Assembly (NCBI GenBank): GCA_947311845.1
Contig: CAMZMU010000107.1
Span: 22,797,326 to 22,861,325 of the forward strand
Source: Poa pratensis
Lineage: Eukaryota > Streptophyta > Magnoliopsida > Poales > Poaceae
Direction of reading: 5' to 3'
DNA: 64,000 bases
This document shows, one piece after another, positions 11,376 through 22,345 of this stretch; within the stretch, counting starts at the first letter, position 1; each line of letters starts with the position of its first letter. Below the pieces are notes generated by a model. It saw only the letters and a list, made by a program, of their open reading frames with translations, was not told the DNA's origin and searched no databases. The translations under genes were made by a program, and so were the position numbers.

Positions 11376-13530
11376 GTAGAGGGAAGCAGGGATTAAGTCA
11401 TATGCTAGAGCTTTTAGGTTTTTGAAAGCATATAGAGATTGCATTAAATATTTGATACTCCTCCCAACCTTGCTAACACAAGCCATGGCTAACCGAATCC
11501 TCGGGTGCCTTCCATCAATCACATACCATGGAGGAGTATCTATTTTTGAGAGGTATTTGTTAGTTGTCAACGAATGGTAGCGGGTGAGAACAGTATTCTA
11601 CCTGTCAAACGGACTTTTAAGAGCGGCTCCCATGAAGGACGTTATTTCTACCAGCAAGGCAGATCATCCCTCTTTCTCTTTGGTTTACACACATTCAGGT
11701 ATTTCACTGTTTGTCATTGCTTACTGATGAATCAGGGCAAAAGTGTGAAGAGAATTAATTGGTTAAAGTTGTAATTAATTGGGACTGGGCACCCCGTTGC
11801 CAGCTCTTTTTGCAAAATTATTGGATAAGCGGATGTATATGCCACTAGTCCAGGTGTAAAAGTCCATTCACAAATAGAATAAAGAATAACCACACTAATT
11901 CCTCATGAGCTAGTAAACATTGACACAAAAAGGGAATAATAACATTTTGAATAATTTAAAGGTAGCACATGAAAAATTTTACTTGGAGTGGCAAGGAAAT
12001 ACCACATATAGGTAGTTATGGTGGACACAAATGGCATGGATTTTGGCTCAAGGATTTGGATGCACGAGAAGCATTCCCTCTCAGTACAGAGTTTAGGCTA
12101 GCAAGGTTATGTAAGCAAACAAGAATATCAACCCGTACACCAAGTTTTATATGACAAACATATTGCAAACGTTATAAGACTTCATACCGTCTTCCTTGTT
12201 AACCAAACCCTGTTATTAGAAAATATCTAGACCTTAGAGATACCACCGATGCAAACCAAATTTTCAACAAGCTTTACGGTAGTTCTTCACTAATAGGCTT
12301 AACTCATGTGATGCACAATTTAATCATGATCTACTTGTTAACTCAAAACAATTGACAAGCATCAAGTTATCCAAATTAGTGATCTACAAGATTAAGCAAG
12401 TTTTTCCTTATACCAATTACCACATGCAACATTTTCTGAACCAACCAAACACCAATCAATTTATTTAATCAACTCTCCAAACAAATATAAGTGAAGCAAG
12501 AGAGTACTTTCTACAAAAGAAAGCTAATAGCTCTGACAAGAGATACATGAAAACAAGAGCTAAAAGCTGAACAGCGCTAGATATGAATACTCAACAAATA
12601 TAAGTGAAGAATAGGAGTATTCTCATGAAAAAGCGGAGCGTGTCTCTCTCCCAATCAAGAATGCTAGGGTCCAGTCAAGCTTTATTGAAAATAAAAGTGC
12701 AATACTGAAAATAAAAGCACACAGACGCTCCAAGAAAAGCACATATGATGTGAAAGAATTAAAATATAGTTTCACTAGAGATGACCTGATAATTTTGACG
12801 ATGAAGAAGGGATGCCTTGGGCATCCCCAAGCTTAGACGCTTGAGTCTTCTTGAAATATGCTGGGGAGATCCATGGGAGCCTCCCCAAATTAAGCTCTTC
12901 ACTCTTCTTGATCCTATTATATCATCCTTCTCTCTTGACCCTTGAAAACTTCCGTCACACCAAACTCAAAGTATCTCATTAGAGGGTTAGTGCATAATCA
13001 AAAACTCACATGTTCTATAAACGCAATATGATTGTTACTTTAAACATTAGCTACAGCCACTGATGTTATGTGAAGCTCTTCCACCCAAAAAAGAATTTCA
13101 CTCAACACTAGTAAAAGAGAGAATGCAAAATAAAAAGGCATAATCTGTCTAAAACAGAACAGTCCGCAAAGACGAATTTTTTCGAGGCACTTACGACGCT
13201 CAGATCGAAAACTTGAACTAATGAAAGATTCAGACATTCATAAAGATTACGCACAAATTTTTCAGATTTAATTAACAATCTGGTGATTTTAGGAATTTCG
13301 TACAGTGAACAGCAAAAATCTGTTTCTGCGCAGCAATCAAAATTAAGCATCGTCTTAACATTAGAGGCTACTCTTGGCACAACAATGCGAGAAAATAAAG
13401 ATACAAAGGAGTTGCTACAGAAGTAAACATCTCCTTGACTCAATAAAAGAAAAATTGCAGAAATAAAAATAATGGGTTGCCTCCCATAAGCGCTTTTCTT
13501 TAACGCCTTTTAGCTAGGCACAAAGCATGC
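11376..13530 (-). other. Internal region of the Athila-type element, no gene seen
   Basis: Continues the element after the solo LTR. It is AT-rich, with scattered stops in all frames and only short frames. It contains another CATCCCCAAGCTTAGACGC stretch (about 12822-12840) like the PPT, and CTCCCCAAATTAAGC at about 12880. No protease, reverse transcriptase or integrase motif was found. Confidence 0.7.
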
Positions 13531-13531
13531 A

Positions 13532-14276
13532 TCAAGTATTACCAAGTGAAGAAAGGTCTAATTCATCAAAAGCTTCATCAAGAACAGGGTTTGTCACACT
13601 AGGACTTTTCAGTTTACGTAATTCTTGGGAAGAAAATTTAAATAGACCATTATGTGACTCACCCTCAAGCTCATTGAACACGTTATCCGTTTTAAACACA
13701 CCCGTGGGTTTTGGTTTAGAAATTTTTGGCACATACATAAATTTTTGCTCTCTCCCCACAAAAGCCTTTTGCTTTTTAGTTTTAAAAGAGGTAAAAGTAG
13801 AACTTATTACATCCATAGCCTCCTCTAATTCACCAATCCTAAGATTTTGATTATCTTGAATAGTACTAGTTTCTAAAACAGCAATTCTTTCATTAATGGT
13901 TCCCAGTGATTCATCAACTTTGCTAGTACTATCAAGGAGATTTGGCAAATTTTTCTCTATAGACTCCAATTTCTTTATAACATCTTCCAAGGTATCTCAT
14001 TTTTAATGTTACTAACAGGTGGTGTTCCTACTAGACTCTCAATAATATAACTAGCTTCCAACGCAGGAGTACCAAGAAAGTTACCTCCCTCAAAGTGTCC
14101 AAGACATATCTATACCAGCTAGTTATGCCAACATAAAAATTTCTAAGCAGGATCATAGTGGAATATTTTTTAGCACACCTACGATGAGCATCGCTGATTC
14201 TATACCAAGCATCTTTCAAACTTTCTCCACTTTGTTGCTTAAAAGATCGAACCTCAACTTCAGGAACCGAAAACAT
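13532..14276 (-). pseudogene. Gag-like remnant of the Athila-type element
   Basis: Two minus-strand frames. The upstream one (14276-14031) begins MFSVPEVEVRSFKQQSGESL and continues DAWYRISDAHRRC, the region of gypsy Gag proteins with a conserved FKQ..GESL..AW..I pattern. The downstream one (13990-13532) starts MEDVIKKLESIEKNLPNLLD and is a probable coiled coil followed by a basic stretch (KTKKQKAFVGREQKF). It starts about 190 bp inside the PBS, where gag belongs. A frame change near 14030 and the lack of any protease or polymerase make it a remnant. Gag would package element RNA in the cytoplasm. Confidence 0.65.
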
Positions 14277-14462
14277 GATGAGCCGAACCAGACATGATAA
14301 CTAACAGAAAACAAAACTGAAAATAAACTAAATGCAAGTAACTAATTTTTTTGTGTTTTTGATAATTGAAAGCAAACAAGATAAAATAAAATAAACTAAG
14401 CAAGACAAAAACAAAGTAAAGAGATTGGAAGCGTGAAACTCCCCTTGCAGAAGACTGCTGTC

Positions 14463-14480
14463 TCCCCGGCAACGGCGCCA
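14463..14480 (-). promoter_or_regulatory. Primer-binding site (tRNA-Asp type) of the Athila-type element
   Basis: Plus-strand TCCCCGGCAACGGCGCCA equals the 3' end of plant tRNA-Asp(GTC) including CCA, so the minus-strand element RNA can pair with it. It sits 8 bases from the 5' LTR edge at 14489. Confidence 0.85.
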
Positions 14481-14488
14481 GAAAAAGA

Positions 14489-16138
14489 TGCTGGCGCCTG
14501 ACGGGAAGTATGAGATGATGATGATGGTGATGATGAGTACTTCCTCCCCGGCAACGGCGCCAGAAAAAGAGCTTGATGGCGTGAATCACACGTTCGTTGG
14601 GAGACCCCAAGAGGAAGGTATGATGTGTCAGCAGCAAGTTTTCCCTCAGAAAGAAACCAAGGTTATCGAACCAGTAGGAGCAGCAACTCTTCAGAAGGTT
14701 GTTGGTGGCCGCAGGCGCAATACGATCACCAACGTGGAATCTGCACACAACACAATCAAACTACTTTGCCCCAACGAAACAGTGAGGTTGTCAATCTCAC
14801 CGGCTTGCTGAAAACAAAGGATTAAACGTATGGTGTGGAAAATGAGTATTAAATTGCAGAGAATGAAAAAGGAACAGTTTGCAGTTTGTGGTTGTTTAAT
14901 CAGTGTAAAAGAATGGACCGGGGTCCACAGTTCACTAGTGGTGTCTCTCCATAAAAGATAACTAACATGTTGGGTGAACAAATTACAGCTGGGCAATTGA
15001 CAATAGTGAGCGCATGACAATGCATATACATGACATGTGACTACTATGATATTTAATTGGGCATTACGACATAATACATAGACCGTTATCCAACAGCATC
15101 TATGACTAATAATCCACCGCCGGGTTGTCATCCGAGTCCCCCGTTGGTATTAAGTTGCAAGCAACGGATAATTGCATTAAGTAAAGTGCGTAATGTAAAC
15201 AAACACATACCATGGACATAGCATTGTTAGGTTATCCCTAGTGGCAACAGCACATCCACAACCTTAGAATTTCTGTCACTCTCCCAGATTAAACGGAGGC
15301 ATGAACCCACTATCTAGCATAAATACTCTCTCTTGGAGTTACAAGCATCTACTTGGCCAAAGCATCTACGAGTAACGGAAAGCATGCAAGATCTTAAATA
15401 ACATAAGATAGATTGATAATCAACTTGACATAGTATTCAATATTCATCGGATCCCAGCAAACACAACATGTAGCATTACAATAATATGATCTTGATCATG
15501 TAGGGCAGCTCACAAGATCTAAACATGATGGCACAAATGGAGAGACAACCATCTAGCTACTGCTATGGACCCGTAGTCCAAGGATGAACTACTCACGCAT
15601 CACTCCGGAGGCAGGCATGGCGATGTAGAAGCCTCCGGTGACGATTCCCCTCTCCGGCAGGGTGCCGGGAAGAGGTTCTGGACCCTCCCGAGCTAGGGTT
15701 GACGGCGGCGGCGTCTCTGGAACTTTTCGTGGATATTTGCTCAGGCACTTAGGGTTTTCGCGTCGGGGGAATAAGTAGGCGAAAGGGTGGCGGCTGACGA
15801 CCCCCGAGGGGCCCACACCACCCTAGGGCGCGGTAGAGGGGGCCCGCGCCCTAGTGCGTGTGGGGCCCTGGTGGCCCCTCTGCTGCTCCTTTGGTCCGTC
15901 AGTGTTTTGGTAAAATAGGGATCCCCGTGAAGTTTCGTCCAATTCCGAGAATATTTCCAGACTAGCTTTTCTGGAATACAAAACCAGTAGAAACCAGGAA
16001 CTGGCACTTCGGCATCTTGTTAATAGGTTAGTCCCAAAAAATGTATAAAAGTGATATAAAGTAGATGCAAAACATGTAGCAATTGGTATAAAACAAGCAT
16101 GGAACATCAAAAATTATAGATACATTTGAGACGTATCA
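14489..16138 (-). repeat. 5' LTR of the Athila-type element, with an internal PBS copy
   Basis: 1650 bp. At 14545-14562, inside the LTR and 56 bases from its U5 edge, is a second, perfect 18-base copy of the tRNA-Asp PBS. The 3' LTR has the same feature at 4651-4664 in decayed form, so the PBS copy is a true part of the LTR and not a local accident. Confidence 0.9.
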
Positions 16139-16692
16139 GGCCTCCACTTCTAAACAGAGCACCTGGAAGGCCAAGGATACACAGATTCAGAACATTGTAG
16201 AGGTGCAACCATAAAGAGGCGTAAGTGCAAAAGATGGGCGAATTGGGGCATATTGAAAGGAAATGCAACAATGTCGTAAGCGCAATCAAGCCGCAGCAAA
16301 AGCAGCAGCCGCAGCAGCAAAGGCGGCAAAAGCCACAGTTTCAGCTTGGTATGTGTGTCTAGAATGGTTGTGTATGCACTAGTAAACATATTTCCATATT
16401 TGTTAATATTTGTTTCACTTGAATCTCGAATGCCAGCTCTAGGACAAGTAAGAAGGGTAAAACTAAAGGATTTTGGCAACCAAGGAGTACTAAAAGGAAG
16501 AGAGCTAGTGAATGGGTGTCGTCAACAGAAGCTACGGAAGGAGAAACTTCTGTTCAAGATACTGAAAGAGAAGCATTTGTATTAGCCGTTTATGTTGTAA
16601 TGGAAGAAGATACTTTTGATGCTGAAAGAGAGCCATCTGAAGCTTCGCCTCAAAGACCACCAGCTTTGGCTAGTGGAAGTAACCTAGCACCA

Positions 16693-16737
16693 GCAAAGAA
16701 CAAACAAGCAAAGAACAAACAAGCAAAGAACAAACAA
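16693..16737 (+). repeat. Three 15-bp tandem repeats coding AKNKQ
   Basis: GCAAAGAACAAACAA occurs three times without change in the C-terminal basic tail of the MULE transposase frame. Multiples of three keep the frame, as expected if it expanded while the gene was coding. Confidence 0.9.
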
Positions 16738-16899
16738 GCCAAGAAGCACAAGAAGGGGGAGGTCCAGACTGGTCCAAATCCAGCAAAGAACACCCGGAGC
16801 AGGGTCGTCGCCCCATCTAGTAACACAAGGAGCAAGAAAAGAGGTGAACATTTGAGAAAACTTGTAATATTGTTGTGTTACTTCTGGCGAACACCTTAA

Positions 16900-17600
16900 G
16901 TGCGCGCTCTAGATGCGCTCTAGGCGCGAACTGGCGCACACCGCGCGCTCTCTGCGTCGCTCTAGTCAAAACTTGTTGTATTAGATGTTTATTATTTTTA
17001 TTTGAAACTAGTACACTGATAAAGAATCTTGCCGCCGATTTCCTATTTTTTGAATGTTCCCTCAATTTATATGATTTTTTTGCGTTAAATCCTATTAAAC
17101 TCGTTTAATGCATGAAATATAGCTAGAAAGCTCAAAAAATTCAAAATATTCCGACATTGTGCCTCTCATATGTCATGCCCTGCGTGAAATTTATGGACGT
17201 TCATTTTGCACTCTTTTGTCATTGCTACTTCACAAAAAATAAGGAATTTGGCACTAAATAGAAGTTAGAAAAAAACGGTCAATTTTTTGGAATCTTTTCT
17301 TCGCAATATTGTCTGTAAGTTCAAAACCCATGTTTGTGCCGAGTTTGGTCATCATAGCTTAAGGCTAGCTATGGATATGGCCATGAGCTTGGTCATCTAG
17401 CTTGAATCTCATGAATATTCATACAAGATAGCCCATTTGAGAAGACTCATTTTTTCAAAATCTTGAATTCCAAGTTTATGATTTTTCCTGGACAGTAGTA
17501 CACTAAAAGAGACGATTACCGTGGATTTGATATTTTTTGAACTTTTCTCGATTTAAGATAGTTTTCTGAAAAAGGGTCAAAATTGGCGGATGACCATTCA
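16900..17600 (+). repeat. 3' flank of the MULE transposase gene with a large diverged direct repeat
   Basis: No gene. Sequence from about 17010 to 17490 (GTACACTG..., TTTAATGCATGAAATATAGC...) returns in diverged form at about 17500-17590 and 18180-18534, interrupted by a LINE end. The repeat period is near 490 bp before the insertion. Confidence 0.6.
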
Positions 17601-18147
17601 TAACCAAGGTGTGAATTTTCCGATGTTTTGGGCGTTTGCATAGAACCATAGACGGCGATTCGACCTGCGATGTTTATGGCGCAGAATGTTGGCCGACCAA
17701 GAGACGACATATCCAACAGTTAGTGTAGCGGAGATGCGCATGTTGAGATGGATATGTGGCCACACAAGAAAGGACCGGGTTAGAATGATGATATACGTGA
17801 GAGAGTTGGGGTAGCACCAATTGAAGAGAAGGTTCTCCAACACCGTCTAAGATGGTTTGGTCATATAGAACGTAGGCCTCCAGAAGCGCCATTGCATACC
17901 GGACGGATAAAGCGGGATGAGAATGTTAAAGAGGGGTCGTGGTAGGCCAAACTTGACATGGAGGAGTCTGTTAAGAGATCTGAAGATTGGAATATCACCA
18001 AAGAACTAGCCATGGATAGGGCTGCGTGGAAGTTAGCTATCCATGTGCCAGAACCATGACCTAGTTTCGAGATCTTATGGGTTTCAACTCTAGCCTACCC
18101 CAACTTGTTTGGGAAAAAAGGCTTTGTTGTTGTTGTTGTTGTTGTTT
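17600..18147 (+). mobile_element. 5'-truncated RTE-type LINE
   Basis: Reading on the plus strand gives pieces of a LINE polymerase C-terminus: LSVAEMRMLRWICGHTRKDR, then GVAPIEEKVLQHRLRWFGHI, then RGRGRPNLTW (about 17720-17960), with small frame changes. The end is GCCTACCCCAACTTGTTTGGG followed by a (TTG)n tail at about 18123-18147, the 3' terminus known from plant RTE elements. The 5' edge is uncertain. It lies in the second copy of the local direct repeat. Confidence 0.75.
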
Positions 18148-18534
18148 TGGGACAAACTATAACACACTTGTAGTTCAAATCTCGTTAAATAGCGTTAAAT
18201 CCTATAAACTCATTTAATGCATGAAATATAGCTAAAAAGCTCAAAAATTCAAAATATTCCGGTATTAAGCCTCCCATATGTCATGCTCTCAAATAATGGA
18301 ATTCATTTTTCACCCTTTTTTTGTCATAACCTACTTCACAAAAAATAAGAAATTTGCCACTAATCAAAAGTTAGAAAAAGGGTCAATTTTCTTGAATTCT
18401 TTGCTTCGGCAATCTTGTTTGTAATGTAAAAACCCATAAACCCAGCGATTTTGATCATCATAGCAAAAGGCTAGCCATGGTTGTGGCCATGACCTTGGTC
18501 ATATAGCTTGAAATCCATGAATGTTCGTACAAGT

Positions 18535-19413
18535 TGTCGAGGATTACTCCCAAAGTAAACTCGAGCGTAAGTGTTGTTCGAACGCAGGGACTGAAACACG
18601 CTCTCGACGAAGCTCTCGGTGACCTCGCGAAGAAGACACACATGCACAGCAAGGAGGCACAACAATTACCCAGGTTCAGGCCACCGTGGAGGTTAAAACC
18701 CTACTTCCTGCTTGTGTTGGATTGCACTGCTCGGAACGATTACAGTACAAGTGGTGGTGCTAGTCGCGAGGTAGAAGATGATCTGATCCCCCTCCAAGGC
18801 CGTAGCGAGGCCCTATTTATAGCGCTCCGGTCCTCTTCCCAAATGTTTAGGTGGGAAGGGTTGCCACATAGCACCAAGAACCAGTACCGGCGCACTGCCC
18901 TAGCTCAGATAAAGCCACCGTCCATGGCGCAGTCGTAAGGCCTTGTCGGTGACGCTGTCGATGACGTCCCTGATGGCGCGTAGCGCCGGTCCGGCCGTCT
19001 TGCTCCAAAGAGGGAAGTCTCGGGCTCCGCTTTACTCGCTGTAGTTGGCCGGCATCCTTTAATCACCAAAGTGGAAACCTTTGGCCGTCACGCTCTGCGG
19101 CGAGCGCGTCACTCTGGGGAAGACGCAGCCACACATGGTCCCTGGCGCGGGGTCACGGGCGTGCCACACCTTTGTCTTGTACCGCGCGAGGCTCGTTGGC
19201 CTGGCTTCCCTCGCGAGGGCCGCCTCGCGAGGTCCTTTCTTAGCTGTGCGGCGGGCTCGGCTCCTGAAGCTGCTGGGCTCGGTCGTGTGAGCCTCTGATA
19301 AGCTTGAAGAGTGGGCCACCTGTGTTGACCGCTGGCTTGTCTTGTTCTTCGCACGCAGACTCCTAGGCCAAAGGCATACGGGCCGTGGTACCCTAGTTTC
19401 CACTGGTCCGACA
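18535..19413 (-). repeat. 3' LTR of the truncated Tat element
   Basis: Plus strand starts TGTCGAGG and ends GGTCCGACA. A minus-strand TATA box is at about 18813-18822 (CTATTTATAG). The stretch near 18670-18710 (TTACCCAGGTTCAGGC...) is the leader motif also present in the Tat LTRs at 48000 and 58830 (ACCTGGGTAAATCC), which supports kinship of the two elements. Confidence 0.72.
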
Positions 19414-19430
19414 GTAGCCCCCGGGCCCGT
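19414..19430 (-). promoter_or_regulatory. Polypurine tract of the truncated Tat element
   Basis: GTAGCCCCCGGGCCCGT on the plus strand reads as a G-rich purine tract on the element strand directly next to the LTR, the start point for plus-strand DNA synthesis. Confidence 0.65.
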
Positions 19431-19659
19431 GGCGTGCACTCCTGGTGACCGTTGGATGCGAAACGGCACGGGCCCAAAAAAGATGCCAGGCCCAGGAGAT
19501 GACGCGTGTCATGGCAGTTCGGAGCGCACACGCCCACGGTTGGCATAAAACCCTTGCCGCGCGTGGCGTGGCCATCCCATCGTCTTCATTGTTTCTTCAC
19601 TTGTGTGCTCCGCCTCCTTCCATCTTCTCGAGTTCTTTGCGCCATCGAATCTATTCTAT

Positions 19660-21957
19660 GATGTCCAGGGAGGAGAACCTACGTGAGATGGATCGCGCGG
19701 GTGTGGCCTGAGGTCATCTGCGGGTCGATCGCGAGGAGCTCCCTCGCCGAGCAATGCCGGGAGCGTAGCGTGGATCTTAGCGGTGGTACCGCCGGAGTTT
19801 CGTTATCTTCATGGGTTCGCAAAGGGCGCTGGTTCGCTGTGGACGAGTAAGCTCCTTGAGGCCTTTTCGTAATCTGATTTGCCGTGTCACGGCGGCTGAC
19901 CCTTTTTCCACCGTATTCAGGTCACCCTCGGCGAAGAGGAAAAAAGCGAGGGTGCAGGGGACTCGGGCGGAGCCCTCCCCTAGGGTCGGTCGCCGTCAGC
20001 AGTCGCTTCCTCTACCCGTGCGGCCCGAAGAAACGGCACTGGGTTGCGCTGGACGAGTAAGTGTCGGAGCTTGGTGTTGTGTCTTGTTACCTTTACTCAG
20101 CTTCTCATGTGCCGCAACCCGCTGCCTCGCAGGACGCCCCTCCGAAGAAGAAAAAGAAGTCCAAGCCGGCTCGCCGATGGCGTGAGAAAAACTCGGCGAC
20201 GGGAGCCGCCCCTCCTCCAGCGACCGACAGGCCTGGGGCTCCCGAGGGTGCGCGGGGCCCTGAGGAGGCGCCCGCAGGGTTTTCTGTGTCCCGCGAGCAA
20301 CCTTCCGAAGCTCGTCCACTGCTGCCGGCCGAGGGCGACCGCGCCAAGCCTAAAGATTGTCCACCCCGCCAGGAAGGGGCGGAGACAGGCTCGCCGCCGC
20401 GAGGCCCGACCCCCGCCCAGGCGACTGCCAGCCCGCGGTCGTCCGGGCAGTCTTCATCAGGGCATCGCGGTCTGCCTCCTGAGGGCGTTCCCGTATCTGG
20501 GGGAGCGAGGGCGCCTCCAGCCGCTCCGCCCCAGAGTCTTCGCGGGTCCCAGAGGAGGGTGAATTTGCCGCCCTGTCGAGCTGGGTTTTGGAGCCGGCCG
20601 GGCGTCGCGTAGGCGACTTCCTCCGGGGGAACTTCCTGGAGGTCTCCCGCGGTAACCTTGAGGCCCTCGAGCGCGAGATCTTGGCCGAGGAGGCCAGGCA
20701 GGAGAGGGAGCAACTTCGGCAGGCCCAAGGTTGGGATATGCTTCGCTCGGCGGTGGAGAGCGCCCGTCGGGCGGACCTGGAGGCTTGTCTCCGCCGGGAG
20801 CGGGCTAACGCCGAGGCGCAGGAGATTCGGGACGGCGCCGTCCACGACGCAGCGAAGACCATGGAGCAGGCCCGAGAGGTCTCATCGAGGTCGAGGCTCG
20901 TGACGGTGCCCTTCGTCAGGCCACGGAACTCCAGGCGCAAGGTCTCAGGGATCGGGAGGTCGCTCTGGCCGCTCGCGAGGAGGCGACGCGGGAGCGTGAA
21001 GATGCTATCCTCCTCTGTGAGCGGGAGTCGGAGCGTTGTCACGCAGATCAGAGCGCCGAGCGTGCCCGCCTCGAGTCTTTGGAGCACACGGTCGCGGAGG
21101 CGAGTGGGCCTTGGCGGCCACGCAGGCGAGCTACCAGGATCGCCTCGACCGCGCGAACGCCAAGCTTGCTGCGGAGCGACTGGGGTAGTCGAAGGCTGCC
21201 AAGGAGCGGGTCGAGGTCGGCCGTCGGGCCTATCTCGAAGAATACCGCCAGAAGCTTGCCGATCAGGAGGCTCGCTTCACCCGCAAGCGAGCGGAGCTTG
21301 ACCGTCAGGTGGCGGGTCTGGAGGCTGAGCTGCTCGAAGCCCTCACGGCTTTGGAGGCGTCTAACGAGGCGAAGGGGGCCGCGGAGGCTGAGCTGCACTC
21401 CTTGCATGCTCAGGTTGGTCCCGTCGCCGAGGTTGCCGAGGAGGCGCGTGACCAGGCGGCCCTTGCCCGGACGCTTGAAGACCAACGCGCGAGGATGTTC
21501 GTCCTCCTGGTCGCCCGTGCCCGCGCAGTGATCAGCCGCTTCGGGGCGGATCCCGACGCTTCCTGGCAGCGCCGACGCTGCCGCCTACCTCCATTTCTTC
21601 ACCGACCTCGTCAATAAACTGGAGCAGGCGGCGGCGGAGGTGGACGACGTTGTCGAGGACGAGGGCCGCGAGCCCCTGTCAGCCGCTGGCTATCGAGTCT
21701 TCTCCAACCTGCGCCTGCTTCATCCGGACCTCGATCTTCGCCCCGCTTTGGTGCCGGTGCCACGGGAGCTTTCCGGCGAACAAGCAAGGAAGGTGTGCGA
21801 CTTGGTGGGGGCGCTGACAGCGGTGTACGTTTGCTGTGGCGATGGTGGCGCTGCTGGTGGAGAAGAGGCGGGCGGAGGCGACTCTGGCAAGGAGAGCTCA
21901 GGTGACGAGGATGCGAACTCTGAGGGGAGCTCTGTCAGCGGCGGGCTGGCCGACTGA
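19660..21957 (+). pseudogene. Opposite-strand gene of the truncated Tat element, coiled-coil protein
   Basis: Coding sequence in several plus-strand frames. A short first exon may begin MSREENLREMDRAG at about 19660. From about 20100 a proline-rich, lysine-rich stretch (PPKKKKKSKPARRW) is followed at 20588-21620 by long glutamate/arginine/alanine coiled coil (EALEREILAEEARQEREQL, then RKRAELDRQVAGLEAELLEA). The C-terminus is acidic (EDEGREPLS...SSGDEDANSEGSS) ending at 21957. Frame changes near 20600, 20890, 21110 and 21575 and a stop near 21188 mark it as dead. It resembles the domains annotated as putative gypsy-type transposon proteins in grasses; their role is unknown. The position next to a Tat 3' LTR on the opposite strand matches 52614-56875. 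Confidence 0.65.
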
Positions 21958-22345
21958 ACTGTCTGTGAGGTCCTGAGGGCCTGTTTGTAAGACTTTTAAC
22001 CTCTGTGTTGTAATGGGTAAGACTTGTGTTCTGCGGCAGAAACAAAGACAACAAGATTTGTGGCGGTGCACGCTTGCAGGTTCGCGCCTAGTGTTGCACG
22101 AGGAAGTTTAGCACCAAGGACCTTAGGAGGTGGCATGTACGAGGGCGTCCCCCCGAATCCACTCATGGTTTACTTGGGTTTTTCGGAGCTGCTGGGACTG
22201 ACCCGAGCACAGACATCGTGCTCCAGCCCCCGCTCGTGTAACGCTCAGGGGAGAAATTAGCGTGCACCAAAAGTTTTGCTTACCGAGAGGTAAGGACATA
22301 CAAAAAGTGCCGCTGTGGGCAGGGAGATCCTCGTGAAGGTGACTC
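21958..22345. other. 3' flank of the Tat opposite-strand gene and junction to the next element
   Basis: No gene supported. TTGTAATGGGTAAGAC at about 22008 looks like a 3' untranslated end. Somewhere between about 22260 and 22345 the sequence changes from Tat-like to the AT-richer minus-strand gene on the right; no LTR end or target duplication marks the change, which suggests a deletion joint. Confidence 0.5.

Larger units (their letters stand above)
4581..16138 (-). mobile_element. Non-autonomous Athila-type gypsy element in the MULE transposase gene
   Basis: Two direct LTRs (4581-6259 and 14489-16138) start TGCTGGCGCC and end GACGTATCA on the plus strand. The target duplication GGCCT is at 4576-4580 and 16139-16143, and joining across it restores the transposase frame. 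A PPT-like tract (6260-6275, AAGCTTGGGGATGC on the minus strand) precedes the 3' LTR. The PBS (14463-14480) matches the 3' end of plant tRNA-Asp, the primer typical of Athila. The internal region is only about 3.6 kb after removing the nested LTR and keeps just a gag-like remnant; no protease, reverse transcriptase or integrase is visible. It must have moved with enzymes from a relative. Confidence 0.9.
2070..16899 (+). pseudogene. mudrA-like MULE transposase, split by an Athila insertion
   Basis: Cut-and-paste transposase acting on the MULE ends. Exon 1 (2070-2158, MAAVLGPAVPP...) splices with GTAAGT at 2159 to an acceptor ending at 2251, which keeps the frame. The zinc-associated N-terminal domain and a DDE core follow (DAT at about 3592, HTDACKG at about 3771), then a SWIM zinc finger, CSCMRWQISGKPCIH (about 4369-4413). 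The reading is broken near 2527, near 2560 (TTG where an ATG might be expected), near 3445, and by TGA at about 3634. At 4580 an Athila element interrupts codons FKQWP/PLLNRAPGRPR; coding resumes at 16144. A CCHC knuckle at 16226-16270 is split by a 1-base loss (CKRW for C-x2-C). An intron (GTATGT at about 16350, CAG near 16437) precedes a basic tail with three AKNKQ repeats ending at 16899. Certainly dead; identity is firm. Confidence 0.9.
18535..22300 (-). mobile_element. Truncated Tat-lineage gypsy: 3' LTR, PPT and opposite-strand gene
   Basis: A minus-strand element whose 3' LTR (18535-19413) is followed by a PPT and then a plus-strand gene, the order seen in Tat/Grande-type elements where an extra gene lies opposite to gag-pol next to the 3' LTR. 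Gag, pol, PBS and 5' LTR are absent. The right edge is set near 22300, where a different minus-strand gene begins; the exact break was not found. The 5 bases left of it are CAAGT, with no partner seen on the right. Confidence 0.7.

Noticed and set aside
14463..14562. tRNA-Asp gene
   Set aside because: Only the 18 bases of the 3' acceptor/T-arm side match; no cloverleaf. They are primer-binding sites.
19059..19575. Minus- and plus-strand frames of 136-145 codons within the Tat LTR/PPT region
   Set aside because: They overlap each other in five frames and cross the LTR border; they are GC-driven chance frames.
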